Shown here: in pieces, positions 1-15,605 of the stretch
Numbering within the stretch: the first letter of the stretch is position 1
Layout of the letters: the number at the start of each line of letters is the position of its first letter
From: Dinoroseobacter sp049801095
GTDB taxonomy: Bacteria > Pseudomonadota > Alphaproteobacteria > Rhodobacterales > Rhodobacteraceae
Length of the DNA: 64,000 bases
Assembly (NCBI RefSeq): GCF_049801095.1
Contig: NZ_JBNAGH010000001.1
Coordinates: 1,085,889 to 1,149,888, forward strand
Direction: 5' to 3'
Translations under genes and position numbers: made by a program
Notes under the pieces: model-generated
What the model saw: the letters and a program-made list of their open reading frames with translations, nothing else
What the model was told of the DNA's origin: nothing
The model's database searches: none

Positions 1-414
1 GCGCTTTTTCACGGCGGAACCACGGGAGTTCACGGCATCGACCAGCTCACCGGCGAGACGCTCTTCCATGGTGTTCTCGTTGCGCGCGCGGGAGGCGTTG
101 ATCAACCAGCGGATCGCCAGGGCTTCGCGGCGCTCGGGGCGCACTTCGACCGGCACCTGATAGGTGGCGCCACCAACCCGGCGGGAGCGAACCTCGACCG
201 ACGGTTTGATGTTGTCGAGCGCTTCGTGGAACACCTCGACGGGTGCGCGCTTCAGCTTGCCCTCAACGCGGTCAAACGCGTTGTAGACGATCTTCTCGGC
301 GGCGGACTTCTTGCCGTCGATCATCAGGTTGTTCATGAACTTGGTCAGAACGCGGTCGCCAAACTTGGCGTCCGGCAGAACTTCGCGTTTTTCGGCGGCG
401 TGACGGCGAGACAT
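1..414 (-). CDS. rpsG: 30S ribosomal protein S7 (partial, C-terminus outside window)
   Basis: Small-subunit protein that nucleates assembly of the 16S 3' major domain and lines the E site. The visible 138 codons start MSRRHAAEKREVLPDAKFGD and continue through the conserved stretch GGATYQVPVEVRPERREALA to the left edge of the window. The family is usually about 156 residues, so about 18 C-terminal codons are missing only because the window ends. A purine-rich GAGGAAGAG precedes the ATG. It lies 12 bases after rpsL and is clearly co-transcribed with it; fusA would be expected next, outside the window. Confidence 0.97.
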   Translation of the reverse strand, partial: MSRRHAAEKREVLPDAKFGDRVLTKFMNNLMIDGKKSAAEKIVYNAFDRVEGKLKRAPVEVFHEALDNIKPSVEVRSRRVGGATYQVPVEVRPERREALAIRWLINASRARNENTMEERLAGELVDAVNSRGSAVKKR

Positions 415-426
415 CTACTCTTCCTC

Positions 427-798
427 TTACTTCGGACGCTTCGCGCCGTACTTCGAACGGCGTTGCTTACGGTCTTTGACGCCCTGGGTATCCAGAACAC
501 CACGCAGGATGTGGTAGCGCACACCGGGAAGGTCTTTGACACGACCGCCGCGGATGAGGACCACAGAGTGCTCCTGCAGGTTGTGGCTTTCACCCGGGAT
601 GTAGCTGATCACCTCGAAGCCGTTGGTCAGGCGCACTTTGGCGACCTTCCGCATGGCCGAGTTCGGCTTCTTCGGCGTGGTCGTGTAGACCCGCGTGCAG
701 ACGCCGCGCTTCTGCGGGCAGCCTTCCAGGTGCTGAGACTTGGAGCGTTTTACTTTGGGCTGCCGCGGCTTGCGGATCAGCTGTTGAATCGTTGGCAT
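427..798 (-). CDS. rpsL: 30S ribosomal protein S12
   Basis: Decoding-centre protein of the small subunit. The full-length 123-residue product begins MPTIQQLIRKPRQ and carries the invariant CPQKRGVCTRVYTTTPKKPN segment. The lysines at the two positions where streptomycin resistance usually arises are both wild type (TPKKPNS and GRVKDLPGVR). The aspartate in KDLPGVR is the site that RimO methylthiolates in other bacteria. First gene of the rpsL-rpsG unit; a sigma70-like promoter lies about 210 bases upstream, leaving a long untranslated leader in which I see no clear terminator. Confidence 0.98.
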   Translation of the reverse strand: MPTIQQLIRKPRQPKVKRSKSQHLEGCPQKRGVCTRVYTTTPKKPNSAMRKVAKVRLTNGFEVISYIPGESHNLQEHSVVLIRGGRVKDLPGVRYHILRGVLDTQGVKDRKQRRSKYGAKRPK

Positions 799-1010
799 TC
801 CGGTTCCCCGTTTAGCTCGTCATGACATCGCGCGACGGTCGCGCGGATTGCGTTAGGCACTTCACGCGTCCGCAAAGCGCAAAACCGCGGACGGACCCTT
901 CGCGAGCCCGACGCGGTGGAATTCCAGAGGATCGGGGCGTGAACCCGGATCGTGACCACTTCGAATTGTGATGCCCGAGGACCGGCGTTCCGGCACCTCA
1001 AGTGGCGCGG

Positions 1011-1039
1011 GGTATAGGGGGAGTCGGGAGGGTTGTCAA
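1011..1039 (-). promoter_or_regulatory. Predicted sigma70 promoter of rpsL-rpsG
   Basis: On the minus strand a perfect -35 TTGACA (1034-1039) is followed after exactly 17 bases by TATACC (1011-1016). Transcription would start near 1004 and give a leader of about 205 bases before rpsL. Because a DMT transporter now sits between rpoC and rpsL and rpoC has a strong terminator, this promoter is likely the main one for the S12/S7 unit. Confidence 0.8.
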
Positions 1040-1078
1040 CACGCCCCGAAGCCGCCTTCGGGCTTTTCACGCAAGGCG

Positions 1079-1987
1079 TTATCGCGCCCGCGCCCGGCGG
1101 CGGACGACCTGCTCCCGATAGAGCGTATAAAGCCCCGTGGCCACCACGATTCCCGCCCCGATCCAGGTCAGCGTATCCGGCCATTCGCCAAAGACAAAAA
1201 AGCCGATCAGCACCGCCCAGACCAGCGCCATATAGCGGAAAGGGGTGACAAATCCGATCTCCCCATGGCGCATTGCGAGTGCGGCAAAGGTATAGCCCGA
1301 GGCAATAAAGCCCCCTGCCCCCAAGAGCAGCACCGCCCCGATCGGCGAGATCGCGGCCCAGGGCGTCAGCAGCGACAGTCCCCCTGCCGCGAGGGTCACC
1401 AGAATGGCCATGACAAAGGCCAGCAGAACCGCCGGGATCTCGGGCGTGATCCGCCGGGTCGAGAGGTCGCGGAAGGTGACAAAGCAGACCGCCAGCAGGA
1501 CCAGCAGGGAATAGGCGCTAAACCCCGCCTCGCCGGGCTGCACGATGCAGAGCACCCCGATGAGCCCGACACCGATCGCAGCAAGACGCCGCCACCCCAC
1601 AGGCTCCCCGAGGAACAGCGCCCCAGCCAGGGTCAGGGTGAGCGGCAGCGCCTGCAAAAGCGCACTGACATTCGCGAAGGGCATGTTGGCCAGCGCAATG
1701 AAGAAGGGGATCATCGCGCAGATCTCGGCGACACTGCGCAGCCCGATCAGCTTGCGATCGCGGGGCGCGATGACCATCGCAAACGCCCCGCTGCGCCAGG
1801 CCATCACCCCGAGCAGGACGGAGGCGATCACACCCCGTAGGAAGACCACCTGAAAGAGCGGCATCTCTTCGGCTGCGGCGCGGATGAAGGCATCGCCCAC
1901 GGTAAAGCTGGCCGTGACCAACAGCATGTATACCGCACCGCGCAAATTGCCGGCGCTGCGCGGCGGGATCATCTCGGACGGGGACAT
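1079..1987 (-). CDS. DMT superfamily (EamA-type) transporter
   Basis: Inner-membrane permease of the drug/metabolite transporter superfamily. About ten hydrophobic segments in two EamA repeats fill the 302-residue protein; the last ends near LYTLYREQVVRRRARAR. The substrate cannot be read from the sequence; relatives export amino acids, nucleosides or other small metabolites. I chose the ATG at 1987 (MSPSEMIPPRS) because GAGG lies seven bases upstream. The reading frame stays open further 5' to a TTG, but that TTG lies inside the rpoC terminator hairpin. This is an unusual neighbour, placed between rpoC and rpsL where most relatives have nothing. Confidence 0.85.
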   Translation of the reverse strand: MSPSEMIPPRSAGNLRGAVYMLLVTASFTVGDAFIRAAAEEMPLFQVVFLRGVIASVLLGVMAWRSGAFAMVIAPRDRKLIGLRSVAEICAMIPFFIALANMPFANVSALLQALPLTLTLAGALFLGEPVGWRRLAAIGVGLIGVLCIVQPGEAGFSAYSLLVLLAVCFVTFRDLSTRRITPEIPAVLLAFVMAILVTLAAGGLSLLTPWAAISPIGAVLLLGAGGFIASGYTFAALAMRHGEIGFVTPFRYMALVWAVLIGFFVFGEWPDTLTWIGAGIVVATGLYTLYREQVVRRRARAR

Positions 1988-2021
1988 GGCACGGGCCTCG
2001 GTCGGCAGGTCGGGGCAAAGC

Positions 2022-2050
2022 AAAACCCCCGCATCAGGATGCGGGGGTTT
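2022..2050 (-). terminator. Intrinsic terminator downstream of rpoC
   Basis: A perfect 12-bp stem (AAACCCCCGCAT paired with ATGCGGGGGTTT) with a 4-base loop, followed on the minus strand by a short T-run. It begins 26 bases after the rpoC stop and should end the rpoBC transcript before the DMT transporter. Confidence 0.88.
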
Positions 2051-2075
2051 CGGTGTCTAGATATGGGGCCGCGGC

Positions 2076-6329
<4,254 letters not shown>

Positions 6330-6330
6330 T

Positions 6331-6528
6331 CTATTCTCCCCATAAGGGTGCAAATCCAAAAAATGCGGCGTCTAGGGCAATCGCGATCGCTGCGATGCCC
6401 CAGACGAGGGCTTTCGGACGGTCACTTTGGTCAAACCATCGTTCCCCTTGGGCAGGTGGCCAACACGCATAAGCAACAAGCGCGAGGCCAATGGGAAATC
6501 CCAAGAAAGCGATCCAGACCGGGACCAT
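6331..6528 (-). CDS. Small two-helix membrane protein between rpoB and rpoC (unknown function)
   Basis: A 65-codon ORF starting MVPVWIAFLGFPIGLALVAY and ending FFGFAPLWGE. Residues about 3-21 and 42-60 are hydrophobic and could form a membrane hairpin around a charged loop (GERWFDQSDRPK). It begins 10 bases after the rpoB stop, and its TAG is followed after one base by the rpoC ATG; its last codons carry the rpoC ribosome-binding site. Only a weak Shine-Dalgarno (CGGA) precedes its own ATG. I do not recognise the family. The tight packing argues for a real, coupled gene, but a chance ORF in a spacer cannot be excluded. Confidence 0.6.
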   Translation of the reverse strand: MVPVWIAFLGFPIGLALVAYACWPPAQGERWFDQSDRPKALVWGIAAIAIALDAAFFGFAPLWGE

Positions 6529-6538
6529 TATTTGTCCG

Positions 6539-10675
<4,137 letters not shown>

Positions 10676-11061
10676 GCGCGCTGTATCCTCTTGCATCGCA
10701 GCACCGCGCGCCTTGGGGGGAAAGCTCGCCGTGCCGGGTCGGATGAAGACCGGTCCTATCCCTGCGCGCCGTCCCACTGGCGCACGCCCGAACCGGAAAC
10801 CTCATCTGGGAAAACCGCTCACCCCTGCAACACGCAGCAAGCGGCTTACCAAGACAGGTTTTGCCGGACACGGAAACCTCCGAACCCGGCGCGTCAAAGC
10901 CCTCCTGGGGCCACGTATGAAATGCTATGTCAGCTCGACCTTGCCTCTCATAGAAAAGCGCTGCGACCTTGCCCCCTTGCATGAGGCATGTTTTTCAGCG
11001 ACTTTCTGTGAAGGGCGTTTCACATGACCGGGAAAATGTTGCTCCTTCTGTCTGAAAACGC

Positions 11062-11087
11062 CAAAAAAGCGCCCGAATCGCGCGCTT
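11062..11087 (-). terminator. Terminator-like hairpin at the start of the rpoBC leader
   Basis: On the minus strand an 8-position stem with one mismatch and a three-base loop (AGCGCGCG opposite CGGGCGCT) is followed by six T. It lies directly after the predicted rpoBC start site, at roughly +8 to +31. It could act as an early attenuator or stop transcripts arriving from upstream. That it works is an inference. Confidence 0.5.
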
Positions 11088-11100
11088 GCTCAGGATTAGC

Positions 11101-11129
11101 TATCTAGGTCAGCCCTCAGCCGAGTGCAA
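11101..11129 (-). promoter_or_regulatory. Predicted sigma70 promoter of rpoBC
   Basis: Minus-strand TTGCAC (11124-11129), a 17-base spacer, then TAGATA (11101-11106). This is the best promoter match in the 2.5-kb gap between rplL and rpoB. It fits a need for independent rpoBC transcription, because rplL ends in a terminator and two plus-strand genes intervene. Start site near 11094. Confidence 0.7.
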
Positions 11130-11322
11130 CTGCGTCACGCGCAATTTATGCATGAGCCTCGGTTTTTGCCGATCGGTGCGGAACGCCGCTGCCGCGACGA
11201 GGCCGTTTTCGCGGACCCGAGAGGCATCTCAACCACCGCGAGGATTTGTGAGTTGCGCGCCCCTCGACAATGCCTGAGATAGACGCCACTCTCTCGGATT
11301 CAACGGCAAACAAGGGGAAATC

Positions 11323-12000
11323 ATGCTTTTTACGGCGCATGTTATCGAGCTCTCAGACGACCAGAAGGTTGCGAGCGGCACCGTGCGCTCGGTCTATGAA
11401 TTCCCTCAACAGCCCGAGTTGTTGATCAAGGTCTTTCATTCGCCGGAAAACAGATCCCCGAGAAAACCGCTCAAACGTCTTTTGTGGAAGTATTTCCCGA
11501 CCATGGAATATCGCAGCATGCTCAATGAGCTGAAATGCGAGCTTCTGGCCGCCCTCAAATTAAACGGGGATGTCCGTCATATGCCGCTTTCCAGAATGCT
11601 GGGCATTGTCCAGACCAATCGCGGACCGGGCGTGGTGGTGGAGCGTATCGCGGGTTCCGACGGGGGGCTCGCCCCGCAGCTACACAGGTTTGTCAAAGAC
11701 GGACACATGGCGGAACCGGAGCTCAATGCGCTCAACGCCTTTGTGCGTCGATTGTATGAGCTGCAGATCGTGGCCCGCGACATCAACTTCTCGAACATCG
11801 TCTATGGGACGCGCGATGGCTCCATGGCCTGCTTTTTGATTGACGGGTATGGCGAACGAAATCTCATCCCCCTGCGCAGCATGTCCAAAAGGCTGAATGC
11901 GCGCTCGCTGGACAAGCAATTTGCCAAGATCGCCCGGCGCGCTGGCTTGAATTGGGATCCGATCCGGCAAGCTTTCTCAGTGTCGGGCGAGGCAGGTTAG
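11323..12000 (+). CDS. YrbL family protein, protein-kinase-like fold
   Basis: A 225-residue protein matching the YrbL (PhoP-network) family, which has a minimal protein-kinase-like fold. Kinase-type signatures are present: a glycine-containing loop followed by a lysine in LLIKVF (Lys36), a catalytic-loop-like ARDINFSN (Asp153, Asn158) and a DFG-like LIDGYG (Asp174). Phosphotransfer has not been settled for the family as far as I know, so activity is a guess. AGGGGAAATC precedes the ATG. It is the only gene of its orientation beside the following acetyltransferase, and both interrupt the rplL-rpoB junction. In enterobacteria yrbL responds to PhoP; no such regulator is visible here. Confidence 0.75.
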   Translation: MLFTAHVIELSDDQKVASGTVRSVYEFPQQPELLIKVFHSPENRSPRKPLKRLLWKYFPTMEYRSMLNELKCELLAALKLNGDVRHMPLSRMLGIVQTNRGPGVVVERIAGSDGGLAPQLHRFVKDGHMAEPELNALNAFVRRLYELQIVARDINFSNIVYGTRDGSMACFLIDGYGERNLIPLRSMSKRLNARSLDKQFAKIARRAGLNWDPIRQAFSVSGEAG

Positions 12001-12488
12001 CCCCAAAACCCAAAACGGCCGCATCAACCCAACTGCGCCAATCAGTGAAATGAGCAGCACCGACGAAACTCATGGCCGGCGCGGGGTATTCGGCGGCTTC
12101 CTGCGAGCGGCATCTCAGCTCGCGACTGTAGGGAGGCCCGCCTGATTTTCAGAAACACCCAAAAACACCCGAAGCAAACGCACGCTCAGAACTGCCATTC
12201 TGAGTTGCCGCTCGGCGAAGGTCTACTCGACGCGCTGCAGGTATTTGATAGTCACGGCAGGTGAGCTGCCGAGTGTCGAGCAAGCCCGCAAACCCTTCGT
12301 CACCGAGACAAGAGCGATCCTGCGACAAGGGCGGCTTAACAGAAAGGCGCTCAACCGATCACCGTTCGACGACCACTCCGCGCCTGCCGCGCATTGCCTG
12401 TTGTGAGCCTTGCTTGCACTTCCATTGTGGCGCGGCCAATGTCTGCCTCAACGACGATCCTACCTGTTTTCATCACTGGAAACCGCAA
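12001..12488. other. 488-base non-coding stretch between two inserted genes
   Basis: No ORF with a recognisable product and no terminator with a T-run was found. A small perfect inverted repeat (CGGCAG-GTGAG-CTGCCG) lies at 12255-12271. The reading frame of the downstream acetyltransferase stays open upstream to 12261, but that part is cysteine- and arginine-rich and unlike a GNAT N-terminus. It may be the decayed remains of transferred DNA, but nothing identifies it. Confidence 0.4.
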
Positions 12489-13007
12489 ATGGTTTGCATC
12501 CCGCATCTAACAACAGATCGGCTCCTTCTGCGACCGCCAAGTGAGCTTGATCTCGCAGCCTATTGTGAGTTCTACGGCGATGGAGAAGCGTCGCATTTCT
12601 CTGGCGGACCACTCGATGCGGTAGGGGCGTGGAACAGACTTGCGCGCGATTGTGGTCATTGGCACCTGCGTGGCTATGGCAAATGGACGATTCTGCTCAA
12701 GGAGAGTGAAGCGGTTGTCGGGAGTGTCGGCTTTGCGTGGCCCACCGGCTGGCCGCGCCCGGAGCTCACGTGGTGGATTGGTTCTTCGTGGCGTCGGCAA
12801 GGTTTTGCAAAGGAGGCATCCATTGCTGCGATTGCCTACGGGTACACTGTCCTGAAGTGGAGTCTCGTGGAAACACATATGAAGGATGAAAACACCGCTG
12901 CAAGGTCCCTCGTGTCGTCACTCAGCGGCCAGAAGATTGCGCGCGAGGACTTTCCCGACGGCGTAAGCCGCGACGTTTTTCGCCTTCCGAGACCGCCAGC
13001 CAGTTAG
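12489..13007 (+). CDS. GNAT family N-acetyltransferase
   Basis: A 172-residue acetyl-CoA-dependent acetyltransferase of the RimJ/RimL-like subgroup. It starts MVCIPHLTTDRLLLRPPSE, the typical TxRLxLR beta strand, and continues to ELTWWIGSSWRRQGFAKEA, where the acetyl-CoA-binding R-x-x-G-x-A signature lies, then a helix with HMKDENTAARSL. The substrate is unknown; relatives modify ribosomal protein N-termini or small molecules. The start follows GGAAACCGCAA. It sits head to tail after the YrbL-like gene and converges on rplL. Its codon use looks somewhat less GC-biased than the ribosomal neighbours, which would fit acquisition. Confidence 0.8.
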   Translation: MVCIPHLTTDRLLLRPPSELDLAAYCEFYGDGEASHFSGGPLDAVGAWNRLARDCGHWHLRGYGKWTILLKESEAVVGSVGFAWPTGWPRPELTWWIGSSWRRQGFAKEASIAAIAYGYTVLKWSLVETHMKDENTAARSLVSSLSGQKIAREDFPDGVSRDVFRLPRPPAS

Positions 13008-13128
13008 AGGAAATTGACCTTGAAGTGCCGAATGGCTGCCTCGTCCGCTCTAACGACAATGGTTCCGGGTGCCTGACGGGGTCAAGGCAAGCGCCGGTGT
13101 GGGCGTCCTAACACTAGAGAGAGGGCAC

Positions 13129-13160
13129 AAAAAAAGGGCCGCGGAACCCGCGACCCTTTT
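13129..13160 (-). terminator. Intrinsic terminator of rplJ-rplL
   Basis: Minus-strand stem GGGTCGCGG paired with CCGCGGCCC (one G-T wobble) followed by seven T, starting about 20 bases after the rplL stop. It separates rplJL from rpoBC transcription. Confidence 0.88.
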
Positions 13161-13181
13161 GTAATTCGGAGCAAGTCCGGA

Positions 13182-13562
13182 TTACTTGAGTTCGACCTCG
13201 GCGCCAGCTGCTTCCAGCTTGCCTTTGATCTCTTCGGCTTCGGCTTTGTCGACGCCTTCTTTGACAGCTTTGCCGCCAGCTTCGACCAGCTCTTTGGCTT
13301 CTTTCAGGCCAAGACCGGTGATCGCGCGGACCTCTTTGATGACGTTGATCTTCTGACCGCCAGCGGCCTTCAGGATCACGTCGAATTCGGTCTGCTCTTC
13401 AGCTGCACCGCCGGCGTCGCCGCCTGCCGGGCCAGCCATCATGACAGCGCCGCCAGCGGCGGGCTCGATGCCATACTCGTCCTTGAGGATGGTTTTCAGT
13501 TCTTGTGCTTCGAGAAGCGTCAGACCAACGATCTCTTCTGCAAGTTTCTTCAGATCAGCCAT
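13182..13562 (-). CDS. rplL: 50S ribosomal protein L7/L12
   Basis: Stalk protein of the large subunit that recruits and stimulates translational GTPases; present as several dimers bound to L10. The 126-residue product has the N-terminal dimerisation domain (MADLKKLAEEIVGLTLLEAQ), an Ala/Gly hinge at about residues 36-53, and the C-terminal factor-binding domain (EFDVILKAAGGQKINVIKEV through GLGLKEAKELVE). The chosen ATG matches family N-termini; the open frame extends 11 codons further up without conservation. Co-transcribed with rplJ 72 bases upstream and followed by a terminator, not by rpoB. Confidence 0.98.
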   Translation of the reverse strand: MADLKKLAEEIVGLTLLEAQELKTILKDEYGIEPAAGGAVMMAGPAGGDAGGAAEEQTEFDVILKAAGGQKINVIKEVRAITGLGLKEAKELVEAGGKAVKEGVDKAEAEEIKGKLEAAGAEVELK

Positions 13563-13634
13563 TTTACTGTTTCCGTCTGTATGAATGTGTTCCAACGCGT
13601 GGTGTTCAACCCCACGCAGATCTCTGACACGGGA

Positions 13635-14153
13635 TCAGGCCGCTTCGGCCTTCTCCTCGATGGTCGACAGGATGCTCGCGATGTTCGAAGCAGGGGCGCC
13701 AATGGCACCGGCGATGTTCGAAGCGGGGGCACCGATGCAGGACGCGATCTGAGCGATAAGCTCTTCGCGCGACGGCATGGAGGCCACAGCTTTGACACCC
13801 GCAGGGTCCAGGTAGTCCTCGCCCATGGCACCACCAAGAATTTGGTACTTGGTGTTGTCCTTGGCATACGCCTCCGCGACCTTGGCTGCTGCCACAGGGT
13901 CTTCGGAATAGGCGAGAACGGTCATGCCCGTGAGAAGTTCACCGATCTTTTCGTTCGGCTTACCCTCGAGGGCAATCTTGGCGAGCCTGTTCTTGGCGAC
14001 ACGAACGGATCCACCGGCTTCGCGCATACGCGCCCGGAAATCCTGCATCTCTGCAACCGTGAGACCTGCGTAATGGGCTACGACCACAACGCCAGAGCTT
14101 TCGAAGATCTGGCCGAGTTCCTCAACCAGTTTTTCTTTCTGGGCTCTATCCAC
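13635..14153 (-). CDS. rplJ: 50S ribosomal protein L10
   Basis: Base of the ribosomal stalk; binds 23S rRNA through its N-terminal domain and L7/L12 dimers through its C-terminal helix. The product (172 residues) starts at a GTG (MDRAQKEKLVEELGQIFESS) with GGAG seven bases upstream. The C-terminus contains an imperfect tandem repeat (CIGAPASNIAG, AIGAPASNIAS), as expected for successive L7/L12-binding helix segments. L10 usually represses its own operon by binding the leader, and a structured leader is present upstream. rplA, normally next upstream, is separated by an unrelated nuclease-family gene. Confidence 0.97.
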   Translation of the reverse strand: MDRAQKEKLVEELGQIFESSGVVVVAHYAGLTVAEMQDFRARMREAGGSVRVAKNRLAKIALEGKPNEKIGELLTGMTVLAYSEDPVAAAKVAEAYAKDNTKYQILGGAMGEDYLDPAGVKAVASMPSREELIAQIASCIGAPASNIAGAIGAPASNIASILSTIEEKAEAA

Positions 14154-14164
14154 AGTTTCACTCC

Positions 14165-14290
14165 AATTTGGGGGCCCCGGTAGGTCGGTGTCCCCGGCTC
14201 AGTTTTACCGGATCGCTCCGGCGGTTTTGGTCCTTTGAACGGGGGCCAAAACCACCTGGGGCGCTCAACGGTCTGAGCACTTTGGGTAGC
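14165..14290 (-). ncRNA. Candidate L10 leader (autoregulatory mRNA element of rplJ-rplL)
   Basis: The leader just upstream of rplJ contains two clear minus-strand stem-loops: GGTTTTGG paired with CCAAAACC (14223-14253), and CCGGA/TCCGG with a four-base loop (14208-14221). In known L10 leaders a multi-stem element before rplJ binds L10(L12)4 and represses translation. Position and structure fit that role; I cannot score it against the family model. Confidence 0.55.
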
Positions 14291-14543
14291 AAGACTGATC
14301 CCGTCTCAGGCAGGAATTAGCACCCTTCGGGCAACCCACCGTCTCGGACGAATGCGGGCCGCGCGAATCCACGCACGTCCCGGCTCGCGGCTGATAGACC
14401 GATTTTCGCGACACAACAAGCCCGATCTGCGCGAAGAAACTTTGAAACGATGATATAACTCATGTGCCAACTTCAGAGCCGGGTCAGGCAGGGCCGTATC
14501 GCGGACAAAGCTCGGGTGCGCCAAGCACCACCCATTCAGGCAT

Positions 14544-15407
14544 CTACGGCGCCCAAAGTCTGACTTGCGCCAGCACTCCAGCATGGTCTGATCCAAACAA
14601 AGGCCGTGTTTCCAAAGACCCACCTCCGGGCGCCAACACAAAGTCAATTGGCAACGGTACATGTCGAAAGGTCAATGTAGGCCGAACAGGCCCAGCAAGG
14701 CGAGTGTTCGTCAGCGACGCGATCCTTAGGACGCGTCCAGACCATGGCATGATGTTGAAGTCACCGCCGATAACGATGGCACCATCCAGGTCCGCAAGAA
14801 CTCTTTCAGCTGCGATTTCGTTATTGCGGCTGTCATGGGGCCACGGCCAGGGGATATGAGCAGACACCAACCATACTTTGGAATTCTCAATTCTAACCGG
14901 AGCGGCTGCAATAGCTCGCCATTCGGAGCAAACCGGCTCACCCTGAAACGGATGGCGTGACAGCAAAGCGATGCCGCTCCAGCCTGAAAATCCACACAGG
15001 TGTTGATACGGGAAGCTTTTTTCCAGCAGGCTCAGAACCTCCACGTTCTGGTCGGACACCTCTTGCAGCATCACAACGTCTGCGCCAGTGGATTCAATAT
15101 CGTCCACCAAAGCCGCAATTTCTGAGTTCGCGAACCACAGATTTTTTGAATACACCCTCAGGTGACCGCCGGATTGTTGGGGCAAGAACGGTCGCGCTGT
15201 CGTAAAGAGCGCGACGGCAACGGCTAGCGCGAAGACCAGCCTGAGCCAAAACGGCCTCGCAGCGAGCATTCCAGAGATGCAGACAACACCAAAAAATGGA
15301 CGTCCCATTGCAATTGTATCGAAGCTTCTGTGCTGCTGACCGAGAAAACCGGCCACCACAAGACACCCTGCCACGAAGCTCAGGCCAACCAAAACGCTGC
15401 GTGTCAC
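14544..15407 (-). CDS. Endonuclease/exonuclease/phosphatase family membrane protein
   Basis: A 287-residue protein with about three N-terminal membrane segments (to residue about 75) followed by an EEP-fold catalytic domain. Family motifs are visible: SKNLW, the metal-binding glutamate in VVMLQEVSD, the histidine in VSAHIPW, GGDFNIMPW, and the C-terminal GSDHAGV with the Asp-His catalytic pair. Such proteins are Mg-dependent phosphodiesterases; the domain probably faces the periplasm, and the substrate is unknown. It is isolated between the rplA terminator and the L10 leader, with AT-richer flanks than the ribosomal genes, and looks like a late arrival in the cluster. Confidence 0.85.
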   Translation of the reverse strand: MTRSVLVGLSFVAGCLVVAGFLGQQHRSFDTIAMGRPFFGVVCISGMLAARPFWLRLVFALAVAVALFTTARPFLPQQSGGHLRVYSKNLWFANSEIAALVDDIESTGADVVMLQEVSDQNVEVLSLLEKSFPYQHLCGFSGWSGIALLSRHPFQGEPVCSEWRAIAAAPVRIENSKVWLVSAHIPWPWPHDSRNNEIAAERVLADLDGAIVIGGDFNIMPWSGRVLRIASLTNTRLAGPVRPTLTFRHVPLPIDFVLAPGGGSLETRPLFGSDHAGVLAQVRLWAP

Positions 15408-15556
15408 CTTGAACCGAACCTCGTCTTACTATCATTAAACCATCCGCAATAATCTCATCAATCTCAACTGGAGTTCCGGGGCATCAGAATTTTTCAAACC
15501 CCTCAGAACCATCGCTCTCGGGCCAAACCAATTACCCAAAGCGCAGTCCTGTCACG

Positions 15557-15583
15557 AAAAAGGGCGGCCCGAGGGCCGCCCTT
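15557..15583 (-). terminator. Intrinsic terminator of rplK-rplA
   Basis: Minus-strand GGGCGGCCC paired with GGGCCGCCC around a short loop, ending in five T, about 25 bases after the rplA stop. Confidence 0.88.
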
Positions 15584-15605
15584 TGAAACGCGATCTGAGT
15601 TTGGC

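Larger units (their letters stand above)
10676..11322. other. rpoB leader and divergent intergenic region
   Basis: A gene-free stretch of about 650 bases. The part from 10676 to about 11094 would be a 420-base untranslated leader of rpoBC; its right end holds the promoter and the hairpin-plus-T-run listed separately. No conserved peptide is visible in the short ORFs that cross it. The right part (11130-11322) must hold the promoter of the plus-strand YrbL-like gene; I see no clear -35/-10 pair there. Confidence 0.55.

Noticed and set aside
2022..2023. TTG start for the DMT transporter at 2023
   Set aside because: It lies inside the rpoC terminator hairpin and lacks a Shine-Dalgarno; the ATG at 1987 has one.
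13635..14153. Tandem repeat IGAPASNIA in the L10 C-terminus as a recent duplication
   Set aside because: Repeated L7/L12-binding helix segments are normal at the L10 C-terminus in this class, so it is not clear evidence of anything unusual.
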